NCBI GenBank assembly: GCA_040285825.1
Contig: JAUPSS010000004.1
Span: forward strand, 5,835,658 to 5,899,657
Reading direction: 5' to 3'
DNA from: Eukaryota sp. TZLM1-RC
Lineage: Eukaryota > Metamonada: BaSk clade
Length of the DNA stretch: 64,000 nt
Part shown: positions 40,641-51,485 of the stretch, in pieces
Layout of the letters: each line of letters opens with the position of its first letter
How positions within the stretch are numbered: position 1 is the stretch's first letter
Notes under the pieces: generated by a model
What the model was told of the DNA's origin: nothing
What the model saw: only the letters and a program-made list of their open reading frames with translations
Database searches by the model: none
Position numbers and translations under genes: made by a program

Positions 40641-42352
40641 ATGATTGCATATATGGATGATGTTGTGCTTAGTGGTGATTTAAATATTGTCAGAGAAGCA
40701 ACTGGATTTTTTAAAGAATTATTTACCAAAATTGGCCTTCAACTTAATTTACTTAAATGTGTTTTGTTATCGAATTCTCCAGTTTCCACAATAATTGATG
40801 ATATTGAAATTCAAGCCAAATTATATTCAATTGATGCTATTCGTCATTTGGGTTCATTTTTAGGAAATAATGATGAAATTACCAAAAAATTGTTTGAAAA
40901 GTTGAAATCAATTTCTGAAAAAATTGACCGAATGATGAATTTAGATATACAAAAAAACATCAAATTTACCATTATAAGACTGTGTTTTAGTTCCAACTTC
41001 AATCATATATTTCGATCTACAAATCCTCGTGTCACTAGACCTTTGGCTCAAAAGTTTAATGAGTTACGTGCAAAAGTTCTGTCTCAATTACTGGGATGTA
41101 AAATGTTTCAAATTCCAGATCATGCTTACCGTAGTCCACATTATGGTGGTTTAGGGTGGACGAAGGCTTCTATTCTTACCTCGTGTGCTTTTGTTGGTGG
41201 ATGCACAAATGCAATCTTTGAGTTTTCCGAAAGATTTGCAGATTGGGAAGATTTATTGATGACAACGCAAAGTTCCACTGTTTTTGCATTAAATGAAGAA
41301 ATTTCAAGAATTGATGTAGAAAAATGGGGTCGATGTTTTCCCCAATCATTCAATGGCAATATTCCAGAAAAAAATGTTTTAAATTTGAAGTATACTCTTC
41401 GAACATTACAGAAAAGATTGACTGGAATGTATGAAAAAGATCTTTATAATAATATTTGCAGCTCGGCTGTTTTAAATCAAGATCTTCACTCATTGTTATT
41501 GGAAAAGGGTGTTTGTGAAAACAAGGTGTCAGATTCTTCACTTTTTGTAACCATTGTACCACGAAGATTTGGATTGTGTGCTACTAATGAAGCATTTGTA
41601 ACAAAAATGAGATTATATTTGAACATCCCCATTAACCAATTATTATCAAAAGAAAAATGTATTTGTTCGAATTCACCTCAACTCACTTTGCGCCATGCTC
41701 TAAATTGCTCTAAATTGATAACTTATCGTTCTTCATTACATGATGCTGTTAGAGACACTGTTTTCAATATGGCACAAACTGCAAAGATATCGTGTATCAA
41801 AGAGCCCCTGCTGAAAGAAACACTTTCTCTGAATAATTTTGGTTCTGATGATAGAGGTGATGTATACTGTGATTGGATTGATAATTCTGAAGCTATTGTT
41901 GACTTTGTCTCATGTAATGTTGCAAACGATACTTTGGTTCACAGAAGAAAACTTAATCCTGTGGCTGCTCTGGATTTTAAAGCAAAAGAAAAACATAGAA
42001 AATATGATAAAGAAATTGAAGATGCAAATATCGATAGAAATACACAGCTGGTTTTTATTGCTTTCCCATTTTCGATAAATGGAAGATTATCAGTTGAAGC
42101 AGAAACTTTTTTGGATGACTTCCAAAAAATGGTGAAAGAAAAAACAATGAAAAGATTTGATATTTTTTTATGGCGTTCACGGATTCAATTTGCCATTATT
42201 AATAGATTACCGCGGTATTTCAATCGAATTAGAGAAGCTTTAGCTAGACAGCAAGCAAATCAAGATTTTGTAGAGGAAATCTTGGTTTAATGATAGTCGT
42301 CCCATTAGTTATGATTTAATTTAATCAAGTGTGCAAATTCAATAAATTAATT
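40641..42352 (+). mobile_element. Family-1 LINE, 5'-truncated, ORF intact over 549 codons
   Basis: The open frame 40641-42290 begins exactly in the RT catalytic box (AYMDDVVLSG) and runs to the natural C-terminus. After the RT come a thumb-like helical region, then CICSNSPQ...HALNCSK (a C-x-C...H...C finger as in REL-endonuclease LINEs). The endonuclease core follows: RGDVYCDW, IVDFVSCNV, then KEKHRKYDKEI (PD-D/E-x-K type). The 3' UTR ends with AATAAATTAA. The start ATG is fortuitous because the 5' part was lost on insertion. The element lies inside the family-2 LINE. Such enzymes nick target DNA and prime reverse transcription there. Confidence 0.85.
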
Positions 42353-43410
42353 ATAATTTGCCTAGTGATATCTGGATTCAGTGTTTGCTCAAAATGTTCA
42401 ACAAATTCCCAACAGATCACTTCCAAATTTACGTTTTTATCTGAAGAAACTTCAGTACCATTTGGTTAAACTAGATGAGAGCTTGGATTTTGAAGTAAGA
42501 CTTGGCTTGGCCAAAACTGAAAATCCCGTTTTCGGAAATTGTTTAAAGGACATTCGTAATAGTTCTGCTGCTGCTTAAGTAACTTAAATTCCTTCTGTTT
42601 ATGACCTTTTGTTAAAAAACAATGAATGGCTTTTAAACGTGCGTTTTCGATGTTTTCTATGGCCAAGCAATTTGCCCAATCATGTAACATGTAAATGTAG
42701 TAAACTCCTTTTGTTTACTCATCTTTTGAACTGTAAACATTTCATTACATTTAGAAATAAAGTGCATAATAATGTTAGGGACCAAATTTATGTAATGTAC
42801 AAATCATATCGAATAGATTCCTTTTTAGAACCGCTGTTATCAAAATTAATTCTTGATGATCCCAACATTGATAGTACGCGTTACAACAGAGCTTCTATGG
42901 GTCTGACATGAGGTTATTTGGTTGTTCTCGGCATGAATGGTAGTTTTACTATTTTAGACGCCATGTCTATTGACCCTTGTAATTCCTCTAACGAACATCT
43001 CATTAATTCGGATGTAAATAATCCTCTTCTTGCAGGCGAAAAATATAAAATTGCTAAATATGCGAAACCCATTTCCTCGGTTAATGAAAATTCGCATGCC
43101 AAATATAATTTATGTCCCTTTGTTTTTTCTTTGCTTGGATCTCTAGCTATGGCTGCTATGGGTTTTCTTGAGGATTTTGTTGTAGTTGTAAAGAAAAGAA
43201 CTGGAAGAAATTTCAATCGTGTTTACAGGCAAAACAGGATTGTATTTTCTATTTTTAAGGGAATGGAAAAACTAATTTCTGATTCAGTCTGTTCTTTTGG
43301 GAATTTTTTTGAATCTTTAGCACTTAATTCTTTTGATGTAAGGGAGGCAGGTTTTGAGGATGTGGAGTTTGAGTTGTGTATTTTATGTATTCATGTTTCT
43401 TGTTAAATGA
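42353..43410 (+). pseudogene. Family-2 LINE, 3' part (finger, endonuclease, C-terminus)
   Basis: Continues the element interrupted by the family-1 insertion. Frames at 42381-42578, 42609-42911 and 42918-43406 match, in order, the relic at 2967-4500 (LGLAKTENPVFGNCLKD; NCKHFITFRNKVHNNVRDQ; GEKYKIAKYAKPISSVNE; NRIVFSIFKGMEKL; GFEDVEFE). About 300 bp expected at the insertion junction are missing. Confidence 0.8.
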
Positions 43411-43415
43411 ATATA

Positions 43416-43770
43416 TTATCTTCGGTAAAACAGATTGATAAGCTGATCACAACGACAAATCAAATCATTTGACACACTGCACGGCCAAGGAAGACACCTC
43501 ATTCTTAAGGCAGTTGTCCATTGATGATTATTTAACAATAGACCGTAAACATTTGGAATTTGGAAAATGAGACAACTGGAACTACTTTCCTCAAGATCAG
43601 TTAAAAAGTTAGCAAAAACGGGATTCTTTTCCTTAGCCAAGCTAAGCCGTAAAGTAAAATCCAAGTTTTCTAAAACTTTTAGCACAAGTGGTTCCATTAA
43701 TTTTAGTTTTCTTTCAAAACCTCCCCCAAAACCAATGCCAAATCAGTTCAGGAGCTTCTTAGCATAAAAA
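43416..43770 (-). pseudogene. Family-2 LINE fragment, inverted
   Basis: The - strand frame 43697-43416 (LAKEKNPVFANFLTDLEESS; CLPWPCSVSNDLICRC) matches the pre-finger region of family 2. It is tail-to-tail with the preceding relic. Confidence 0.65.
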
Positions 43771-43837
43771 CCATTCAATAATGTTCAAATAAACAACATA
43801 AAACATCAACTATTTATTTACAAATTAACTAACTTTA

Positions 43838-44168
43838 TTACAGATTGTCTAAATGAACAGAGATATCTTCAACAGTATTGAAAAGGGCTTCCAGCTCTCG
43901 TTCGTCTAGCTAAATGTTAACATTTTCCTTCAAGATGCCATTAGAAAGCTTCAAACCAAGTAAAACGCTAGGGACCGAAGTGTTTTTGTTTGATGAATGA
44001 CTAACAATTTTGTTCAACTTCCAATCAGAGCTTTCAAGGAAAGTTTTCCTGGTATTATTACCGGATGAGCGAGGAGCATGAGGTGTGTATATGGACTGTA
44101 CCGGTTGAGGCGTCGGTAATAGAGCAGCATAAGTTGCAGTTTGTGAAGGGCCAGTAGTGGGGCATGAA
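43838..44168 (-). pseudogene. Last exon or fragment of an unidentified gene
   Basis: An open - strand frame follows a good 3' splice-site-like sequence (TTTCTCCCTCAG). It encodes a P/S/T-rich segment, then FLESSDWKLNKIVSHSSN, SVLLGLKLSNGILKEN and, after one in-frame TAG, LDERELEALFNTVEDISVH. The order TPxP...Y-x-PHA...RK-x-F is shared weakly with the + frame near 18160-18250. Both are preceded by the same 46-bp block. Function unknown. Confidence 0.4.
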
Positions 44169-44252
44169 CTGAGGGAGAAATAGAAAGAAGTTGAAAGATT
44201 ACAGGCGAGTCCTAAAGCTCGAAAAAAGAAGTTAAGTGAGGGAAATAAGAAC

Positions 44253-44298
44253 CTAGTTTATGAAGTGAGGGGAAAGTGTGGGAACAGTGTAAACCTAT
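44253..44298 (-). repeat. Second copy of the 46-bp block
   Basis: On the - strand it reads GTTTACACTGTTCCCACACT and ends CATAAACTAGG, matching 17975-18020 with two or three changes. Confidence 0.6.
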
Positions 44299-45113
44299 AG
44301 CAAAAAAATAAGTACAACGAACCAATGTTAGAATTCCGAACGTTCGCAACCCTTCCGAACGTTCGGCCGAACTAGTTTTTGTTCATTTACACGTGTCAAC
44401 ACTGTTTTGTATAAAAATGTTTTCCCAAATCCCTATTTCAACTACTACAATAGATTTCATTGTTTAAAAATCTGTATTCATACATAAATCCCCTTGGAGT
44501 ATAGAGCTGGATATGCCTTATGTACTCAATTATCCACCATTTCTGTCAAGGATATAAACACTGTCCTAGGTTAATGACCTAAATTTAGATGTTGTAGAAC
44601 TTTCTGAATAAAAGTTTACTTTGTTGGTTGATAGTGAGTATAATAGTATAAGGAAGGATGAGATAAACAGCGTTTTGATATTAATGAATCAAAACGAGAT
44701 GCCGAACTAACCGAACGTATCAGTAGGTGCCGAACGTTCGGCCGAACGTACGCCGAGCTAGTTTAGTTCGGCCGAACTAGTTCAGTAATTCTAACATTGC
44801 AACGAACCCTTATCTCAGCCTGGGCGTGTTAAGCATGTCAAGTACCAGCTGGTTCCATTTGCTGTTTCTCTTTTTGGTAACATTGGAATATCTGGCATTA
44901 AATTTCTCGAAGAATTCAGATGTTTAATAAAAGAAAGAGCAGGAAAACAATTGAACTTCAATTTTTTGCACAATAGAATTGTTTTCAGTATTCTTAAAGC
45001 AATTCGTGAAATGCTCACCAAAGCAATGTAACAATTAGGAATAGAGTATGCAAATCGCGGTGCTGAAGAGATATGATGATGTTGATGCGTGTGTTGAGGA
45101 TATTGAGTTCTAG
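44290..45113 (+). pseudogene. Family-2 LINE 3' fragment split by a hAT MITE
   Basis: Coding sequence KNKYNE before and PLSQPGRVKHVKYQLVPFAV after the hAT element join without gap and match KKYEEPLAQLGRVEHMNYQF of the relic at 2967-4500. It continues with LHNRIVFSILKAIREML and IGIEYANR-like residues. Confidence 0.7.
44323..44799. mobile_element. hAT MITE (477 bp)
   Basis: Perfect 13-bp terminal inverted repeats (CAATGTTAGAATT / AATTCTAACATTG) and a perfect 8-bp target duplication CAACGAAC (44315-44322, 44800-44807). Subterminal palindromic motifs CCGAACGTTCGG and GGCCGAACTAG recur at both ends. There is no coding capacity. The 8-bp duplication and CA-x-TG ends are hAT hallmarks. Confidence 0.92.
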
Positions 45114-45189
45114 GTTGTTGTTTAATGGTTTGTCAGTGTTGAAAATAAGAATTTATAATCCAAAATTACTGAATTAATTAAACAGTAAA

Positions 45190-45500
45190 TGTGTGGAACC
45201 TTTTTCTTCTGTCAATGAAAATTCTCATGCCCGATATAATCTATGATCCTTTGGCGTTCGTTTCTCCGATCTTTAAGTAGGGTTACAATCACTTTCCTTG
45301 AGTATTTCAATGCAGTTGAGAAGGAAAGGACTGAAAGAATTTTCAATCGTGTTTATTGGCAAAATAGGATTGTACTAATTCACTTTCTTCATTTGGTAAA
45401 TTCTCTGAATCTCTAGTAGTTTACCGTTTGGATGTGGCAGAGGCAGATTTTTAGGATTTCGAGCTTCAGTTGTCTATTTCTATTTCTGTTTGTTGCTTAA
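45190..45500 (+). pseudogene. Family-2 LINE C-terminal fragment, heavily decayed
   Basis: Pieces such as FSSVNENSHARYNL and, frame-shifted, the equivalents of RIFNRVYWQNRIV match 43070-43250. Many stops are present. Confidence 0.55.
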
Positions 45501-45817
45501 TAAAAGAGAAATTTGTGAAATGTATTGTAGGAGTAAGTCAAAACGCAGATGTGCATTTGGATGGAAATTCAAAATAAGTTAATAAGTCGTTTCAACATTT
45601 GTATTGTGGTTGTTTAAGCAGGGAGTGTTCAGGCGTAATTTTAAAGTTTTTAAATCCAGTTTATTATATTGTTAAATTCCAAAATTATTATATTATAAAA
45701 AAATCTTCAAAAATCTGATCAAAAACAAATGTACTGGCTTTCATCAATATTGACTCTTTAGCAAAAATAATGCTTTAAAACAAAAATTTATTTCTAAACA
45801 AAAAATTTACAATAGGT
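45501..45817. other. Intergenic, no gene seen
   Basis: AT-rich DNA downstream of the four-exon membrane protein gene. Confidence 0.4.
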
Positions 45818-47024
45818 CTATGAAGGACATTCCTGTACGTTTAGAAGTCTAGAACTTCCAACTCTGCTAGCTCCAGATCCAGTTTGGTATTTGATGGTTC
45901 CAGTGTATGTACTTCCACGGTTAAGAGAGTATGTTTCGAAAGAGGGGCCATCATGGTCACTGTGGGTACCAAGTTCACAGGTTCCAGAAGCAGCAGAAAC
46001 AGTAACATTGTTGCGGGAACCACCAACTTCAATCACGAGATTGGCGTTATCAGCAATATAAGCGTCAAGGGTTCCAGTTCCGGTTCTCATGTGGAGTGTG
46101 TAACTGCCGTGAGCAGTGGCCTCGATTCTTTGGTTTCCGAGATTTGTTACAACTTCCAGAGATGAACCAGAATTAAACGTAGTTTCAAAATTGGCTGAGG
46201 ATGTGATTTTGTTGCTTCCAGTAACTTCGAAATTTCCCCTGGCGGTTCCTGAATTTGTTCGGAATTCAACATTGTTTAAAACAACATGGTTGAGGAGCAT
46301 AGGATGTTCGTATGTAGTGGCTTGGATAGAGAAATCTAATTTACTTCCTGATGGAACATAGAAAGTATCTCCGGGAGCGACATACACTGTGACTTCTACA
46401 GTGAAACAATCGTTAACCCATGTGGCACCATCTTCCATATGAAACTTCAGTGAACCACCAGTAGAACCAGGCTCATCGTGGGTGAGAGGACGATCACTGT
46501 CTCTGTTGTTCTTAAGATGAATAAGCATTTCAGGATAGCCACTATCGACTCCTGCTTTTTCCTCTACTTTGAAAAAACCGCGATAACCCTTGATGTCGAA
46601 ACCACCGGCAAAATCAGCATATGAGTATTTGAACTCTTCAGAATATTCATCAGCTAACTGAGAGCACACATAGGAACCATATACAGCAACAGCAATAATG
46701 ATAATGATGATAACAATACAACAGGTACAGATACCTAAGATTAACTTCTACAAAAAACATACTGGCACAAATACCCTTCTTCTTTTTGGGCATGTTACGG
46801 AAACCCTGAAGAGTATAAACAGGGGCATGTTGAGGGGGTTGAGGTTGGTAAGACTGTTGCATCTATGATGAGAATCTAATAGTGAACATACAGGAGGTTG
46901 CATCATGGGTTGTTGTTGCATAGGCTGACCCATCATGGGCTGACCCATGTAGGGTTGTTGTGGTTGTTGTTGATATTGTTGAGGCTACAATGAGGGTCAT
47001 AATGATTCATACTTGTTGGTACAT
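45818..47024 (-). CDS. Four-exon single-pass membrane protein with a beta-rich ectodomain
   Basis: Exons on the - strand are 47024-47013, 46984-46892, 46862-46763 and 46734-45818. They are separated by introns of 28, 29 and 28 nt that start GTATG and end TAG. The joined CDS is 1122 nt (373 aa) and in frame. Residues 1-60 are Pro/Gln/Met-rich (MGQPMMGQPMQQQPMM), followed by a basic MPKKKKG and one strong transmembrane helix (CIVIIIIIIAVAVYGSYV). The rest is a Ser/Thr/Gly/Asn-rich, beta-strand domain with repeating hydrophobic strands, loosely like bacterial GIN/DUF4097 adhesin-type folds. Topology is probably N-in with the large domain outside or lumenal. No known family is firmly recognised; a surface or adhesion role is inference. 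Confidence 0.8.
46735..46762 (-). other. 28-nt spliceosomal intron (intron 3)
   Basis: GTATGT...TTAATCTTAG. Removal creates AGT (Ser) across the junction and reveals the transmembrane helix. Confidence 0.85.
46863..46891 (-). other. 29-nt spliceosomal intron (intron 2)
   Basis: GTATGT...CATCATAG between two in-frame Pro/Gln-rich exons; phase 0. Confidence 0.85.
46985..47012 (-). other. 28-nt spliceosomal intron (intron 1)
   Basis: GTATGA...CATTGTAG after a 12-nt first coding exon (Met-Tyr-Gln-Gln); phase 0. Confidence 0.75.
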
Positions 47025-47327
47025 GTAGAGAGATAATATAATATAAATTCTTTGTTTGCAGTTTTTCCTTCAATAGTTTGGCACCAACAACATCCAACTA
47101 ATACACCACGACTGTTGATAACTACACCACTTTAATTGACCAAAATGATCTCACGGAATCTTTTGTGACATTCAAAGATTTTCAAGACACATGGCTTCTA
47201 TATGTTTTACAGCTTCTTCATGATCACCTCTTCTTCTGTTGTATACCTGCCTCTCTTCATGGTCAATACAATATGACCTAATGTGTTTCATTTTGATTAT
47301 TTGACATGTTGGTCATTCTATACAAAT
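47025..47327. other. Upstream region of the membrane protein gene
   Basis: No supported frame. Probably holds the promoter of the - strand gene. Confidence 0.35.
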
Positions 47328-47600
47328 ATTTATTGAACATGCACACTTAATTCAATTAATTCATAACTAATGGGACGAATATCATTGAACCAAGATTTTC
47401 TCTACAAAATCTTGATCTGCTTGCTGTCTAGCTAACATTTCTCTTATTCGATTGAAAAACGGAGGTAATCTACTAATAATGGCAAATTGAATCCGAGAAC
47501 GCCATAAAAAAATGTCAAATCTTTTCATTGTTTTTTATTGAACCATTGTTTGGAAGTCATTCAAAATAATTTCTACTTCATCTTTTTTTAGTATTTTTAT
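47328..47600 (-). pseudogene. 3' end of a family-1 LINE
   Basis: Carries the C-terminal coding end and the 3' UTR (TCCCATTAGTTATGAATT, AATAAATATT). 5' truncated. Confidence 0.75.
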
Positions 47601-47633
47601 TTATTCCAATAAAAAACAAACTATACGACAAGT

Positions 47634-48120
47634 TTAAAATTCTATGTCTTCATAACCCCAATCAGCCAAGAAGAATTGACAGGAGGTTTTTCTTTCATAA
47701 ACGCGTCCAAGAGATAACAAAGCTGAAGATAATAAGAGAACAACAACTTGGAAAATTGAAAATACAATTCTGTTTTGCCAAAAACTCTTGTCAAAAACTG
47801 TTCCAGTATGTTGCTTTACACTTTCAACAAAATCATCCAGAAAAGACAAAGCAAGAGGTCCAAGCGTGCCATGAAGAGAAACTGAAAATGGACAGAGGAC
47901 ATAGTGAGTATACGATTCTGCATTCAAGGATAACAATTTTGCTTTGTATTTGTCAATTTTAGCTATTTCGGAAACAGTTAAGGGGTTCTTATTTTTTGAT
48001 TGAGCCATTGGAATAAAAGAATCATTACATACATTAGTGGATCTCATATCTGTAATAATGGTAGTACTTTCAAGACCTTCAAGAATTAAATCACCTCTAT
48101 TTCGACTATAACGAATTCAA
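47634..48120 (-). pseudogene. Family-2-like LINE C-terminal region
   Basis: The frame 48047-47634 (IAKIDKYKAKLLSLN, YVLCPFSVSLHGTLGPLALS, WQNRIVFSIFQ, GYEDIEF) matches the C-terminal block of family 2, with a different upstream end. It may represent a third related family. Confidence 0.65.
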
Positions 48121-49231
48121 AGTATCTTCATGGTTGATCGCAGTCTGTACTTCAGATGAATTCATCGGAGCATCAATCCAAAACTTGCAAGTTTTTGGCT
48201 TTGGACAACAAAAATTTTCCACAGGATGAAGATTTTTCAATTTTCTATTTGTGTCATCAGAAGGCTCCAATTAAAAGGAGAAAATAGCTTTTTTAGCTGA
48301 ACCATAACGGCCTCTGAGACACATTTTTTTACCAATTGGGTTTTTTGTGCACGTGACGATGAAAGTCTCGTTTTACGTGGTTTCTTCAAAAAAGACTTTT
48401 TTTGCAAAAAATTTCCACAAATCAGTAATGGCCCAATTATTGTTATTCTTTAATTGAGAAGAAAATTTTCGCAGTTCCAAAGTCAAAGGAATGGAACTTG
48501 TGGGGCTGGTGTCAACAAAAACTTTCACAAAGGGTTTCAAGGTATCCTTGGCAGTTCATGATTTGCAAAATCAAACTGGCCGACCGTTGACTGACTCAGT
48601 TAGATCTCTTGAACAAAAAATACAAGTGTTAGGAAGACGAACTGGAGCATCATGATCAACGTTAGACAAGGTTAAAGAATTAGAATTCAAATCTTCCGCA
48701 AATATGTTTGAATTTTGAGGCTCAGTATTTATTAACGAAGATTCAAACACAAATTTTTCAGTATTAAGTTCCTCATTATCTTTTAATTTTTTCTTACAAA
48801 TCAAAATATTATGTGACGAATCACCACAATGACTACATTTATAAATTCTCTTCTTTCTTGATAGTTTATCAGGAGGTGCAGCAGAAGTAAAAGAAGAATT
48901 TTTCATTAAAGCTTTGCTTTTTTGGGATCTTGAAATGGTGTTTTGACTTAAGGGAGAAGGATCTGTGGGCACCTCAGATAACTTGGAATGATTTCTGGAA
49001 AAAATGATTTTTTGGTGATGTTAATTTCAAATTTTTTTACCCGAAAATGAAGAAAGAGAAAGTGGTGTAGGAAGAGGGGATAAGTTAGGCGAATTCTGAA
49101 CCATCACGGGACGGCTACGAAACTCTGCGTCATGATTCCACTCAGGTGAACTTAATGCGTGATGCATCTTTAAAGCCACAGGGACAAGTACAACAGCGAG
49201 CGACAAACAGAGGGGGTATGAAAGGTGGGAG
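48121..49231 (-). pseudogene. LINE 5' region: CCHC ORF1 and start of ORF2, decayed
   Basis: The frame 48972-48571 has YKCSHCGDSSHNILICKK (CCHC knuckle) and CIFCSRDLTESVNGRP (second Cys pair), parallel to the ORF1 at 38.4-39.4 kb. Downstream pieces (KLKNLHPVENFCCPKP) match 39610-39670. Upstream, a frame beginning MHHALSSPEWNHDAEF may be the true N-terminus. At 49231 the sequence switches abruptly to the end of another LINE copy. Confidence 0.65.
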
Positions 49232-50370
49232 GAAGAAAATAATCTTCCATTTATCGAAAATGGGAAAGCAATAAAAACTAGCTGTGTATTTCCATCAGCA
49301 TTAACTTTTTCAATATCATTTTCATATTTTCTATGATTTTCTTTTGCTTTAAAATCAAGAGCACTCACAGGATTAAGTTTTCTTCTGTGAACCAAAGTAT
49401 CATTTGCAACATTACACGAGACAAAATCAACAATAACTTCAGAATTATCAGTCCAATCACAGTAAACATCACCTCTATCATCAAAACCAAAATTATTCAA
49501 AAAAATTGTTTCCTTCAGCAGAGGCTCTTTGATACACGATATTCTTGCAGTTTGTGCCATATTGAAAACAGTGTCTCTAACAGAATCATGTAATGAAGAA
49601 CGATAAGTTATCAATTTACAGCAATTCAGAGCATGGTGAAAAGTGAGTTGTGTTGTACTGTGGACAATAAGTCTAGTATAGACTTCACTAGTGATGGCCT
49701 TTATAAGGGCCAGTGAATTTTAAATCAATATTCTTTATCCCGCTTTATTGTTTCACATGACACAAACAGCATCAGTTGAGGTGAATTCGAACATTTTTCT
49801 TTTGATAATAATTGATTAATGGGGATATTCAAATATAATCTCATTTTTGTTACAAATGCTTCATTAGTGTCACACAATCCAAATCTTCGTGGTACAATGG
49901 TTACAAAAAGTGAAGAATCTGATGACTTATTTTCACAAACACCCTTTTTCAATAACAATAAGTGAAGATCTTGATTTAAAACAGCCGACCTGCATACATT
50001 ATTATAAAGTTCATTTTCATACAATCCAGTCAATCGTTTCTGTAATGTTCGAAGAGTGTATTTTAAATTTAACAAATTCTTTTCTGGAATATTGCCATTG
50101 AATGATTGGGGAAAGCTTTGACTCCATTTTTCTACATCAATTTTTGAAATTTCTTCATTTACTGCAAAAACAGTGGAACTTTGCGTTGCCATCAATAAAT
50201 CTTCCCAATCTGCAAATCTTTCGGAAAACTCAAAGATTGCATTTCTGCATCCACCAAAAAGCACACGAAGTAAGAATAGAAGCCTTCGTGGAAACAAACT
50301 GCAAATAAACAAAATTTTATCCAAACAATTAATGAACTTCACACTAATGGTGGTCACTCTAAAACCATAA
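49232..50370 (-). pseudogene. Family-1 LINE relic carrying the 123-bp repeat
   Basis: Frames 50357-49725 and 49614-49232 match the RT-distal, finger and endonuclease regions of family 1. They are interrupted by the insertion at 49651-49773 and end in a junction with another LINE. Confidence 0.75.
49651..49773 (+). mobile_element. 123-bp MITE-like element, copy B
   Basis: A clean insertion in a family-1 LINE. The 5-bp target duplication AGTTG stands on both sides (49646-49650, 49774-49778), and other LINE copies show the empty site. It begins TGTTGTACTG, ends ACAGCATC and contains GGCCTTTATAAGGGCC. It matches copy A at 440-574. It has no coding capacity and no clear terminal inverted repeat, so the transposon class is open. 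Confidence 0.8.
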
Positions 50371-51485
50371 AATTCTTTCTCCCTTTTCCCACCTATTGTC
50401 TTTAGCTTTTGAGTTTAAAAATCATATTGTTTTTAAAAGTAAACAATGCACTGGTTCTATCAAATGCAGTCCGTTTAAATTGTTTTGGATTTTTCCACCA
50501 GAAGCATGGACCGTTGCTGTATTGTATTATTATTTTTGTATTTTTTTGCTGTATCTTCGCGTCGTTTTTGAGCCAATTGTTCAGCAGTCAATAGGGTCTT
50601 ACATTTTATCCCTTAAACGAAATTTGAACATCATTTTTACAAAGATATTTGACCGGCTTTGTCCCCCCTTTAGAACATGTATAGTAATTGGGGTATTCGC
50701 CTCCAAATGTGATGGTTTAATGTCCAAAGATGTTCAAGGTCCATGCAGTCGTTTGGATACAGGGTGATACATAGAGATATACAACATATCTCCATCAATC
50801 TGTGAATATAGTTCATTTCAGTGAACAATAATCGCCCCTGAACGATTTTTAACGATTTCCTCAAAAACTTTTTTCATGTTTAGACCCACGAAGAAAGTCT
50901 TTTTTTCAGCAGTTTCATTGAATTGATGATCAACAAATTGGTGAAAAAAATGTATTTCTTGTATTTCAAAATTTCTTGTTGATAAATGCTGGTAACTCCA
51001 AGGTGAGGCAACTTTTCCAAGTTAATAAATTCCATCCAATGTCTTCTTTCGTAATAGGAATACATCTTCGTACCACCACTTATTGTGCTTCTGTGTTTGA
51101 CTATCACTTCATGTTCTGCAAAGGAAAGTGATGATCATGGTTACTTCTCTTAATCACGTACCCGATGATCCGAACACATTAATCTAAGCTAATAAATAGA
51201 CATGTTTCTCGTGACGCGTAAATTGAATTTACAGTATAAACTCAATCCCAAGATATCAACAATGCCCAACAGTGGTCCCAATTTGATGAAATGTTCCATT
51301 CATATACATAAAAATACAAAGACAAAAAATATATAAAAACTTTACATTAAATTTTAACAAACAAAACTACACACCCCAAGCCAGCCCAAGTCAGCCAAAA
51401 AAACTGACTGGATGATGTTCTCTCAAAAAAACTGTTAAGAGATAGACAAACTTCACACAACCTCAATAACCAATCCTATACTACC
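50371..51485. other. No supported gene
   Basis: Overlapping frames exist on both strands (50396-50767, +; 50864-50670 and 51107-50880, -) with many stops between them. The - strand has pieces such as FGGEYPNYYTCSKGGTKPVK that look like decayed coding sequence, but I cannot name it. Confidence 0.35.

Noticed and set aside
40641-42290. A complete 549-residue gene starting MIAYMDD.
   Set aside because: The ATG lies inside the RT catalytic box; the frame is the 3' part of a 5'-truncated LINE, not a whole gene.
50396-50767. A 123-codon + strand frame with hydrophobic stretches.
   Set aside because: Overlaps decayed-looking - strand coding pieces and has no recognisable family; not called as a gene.
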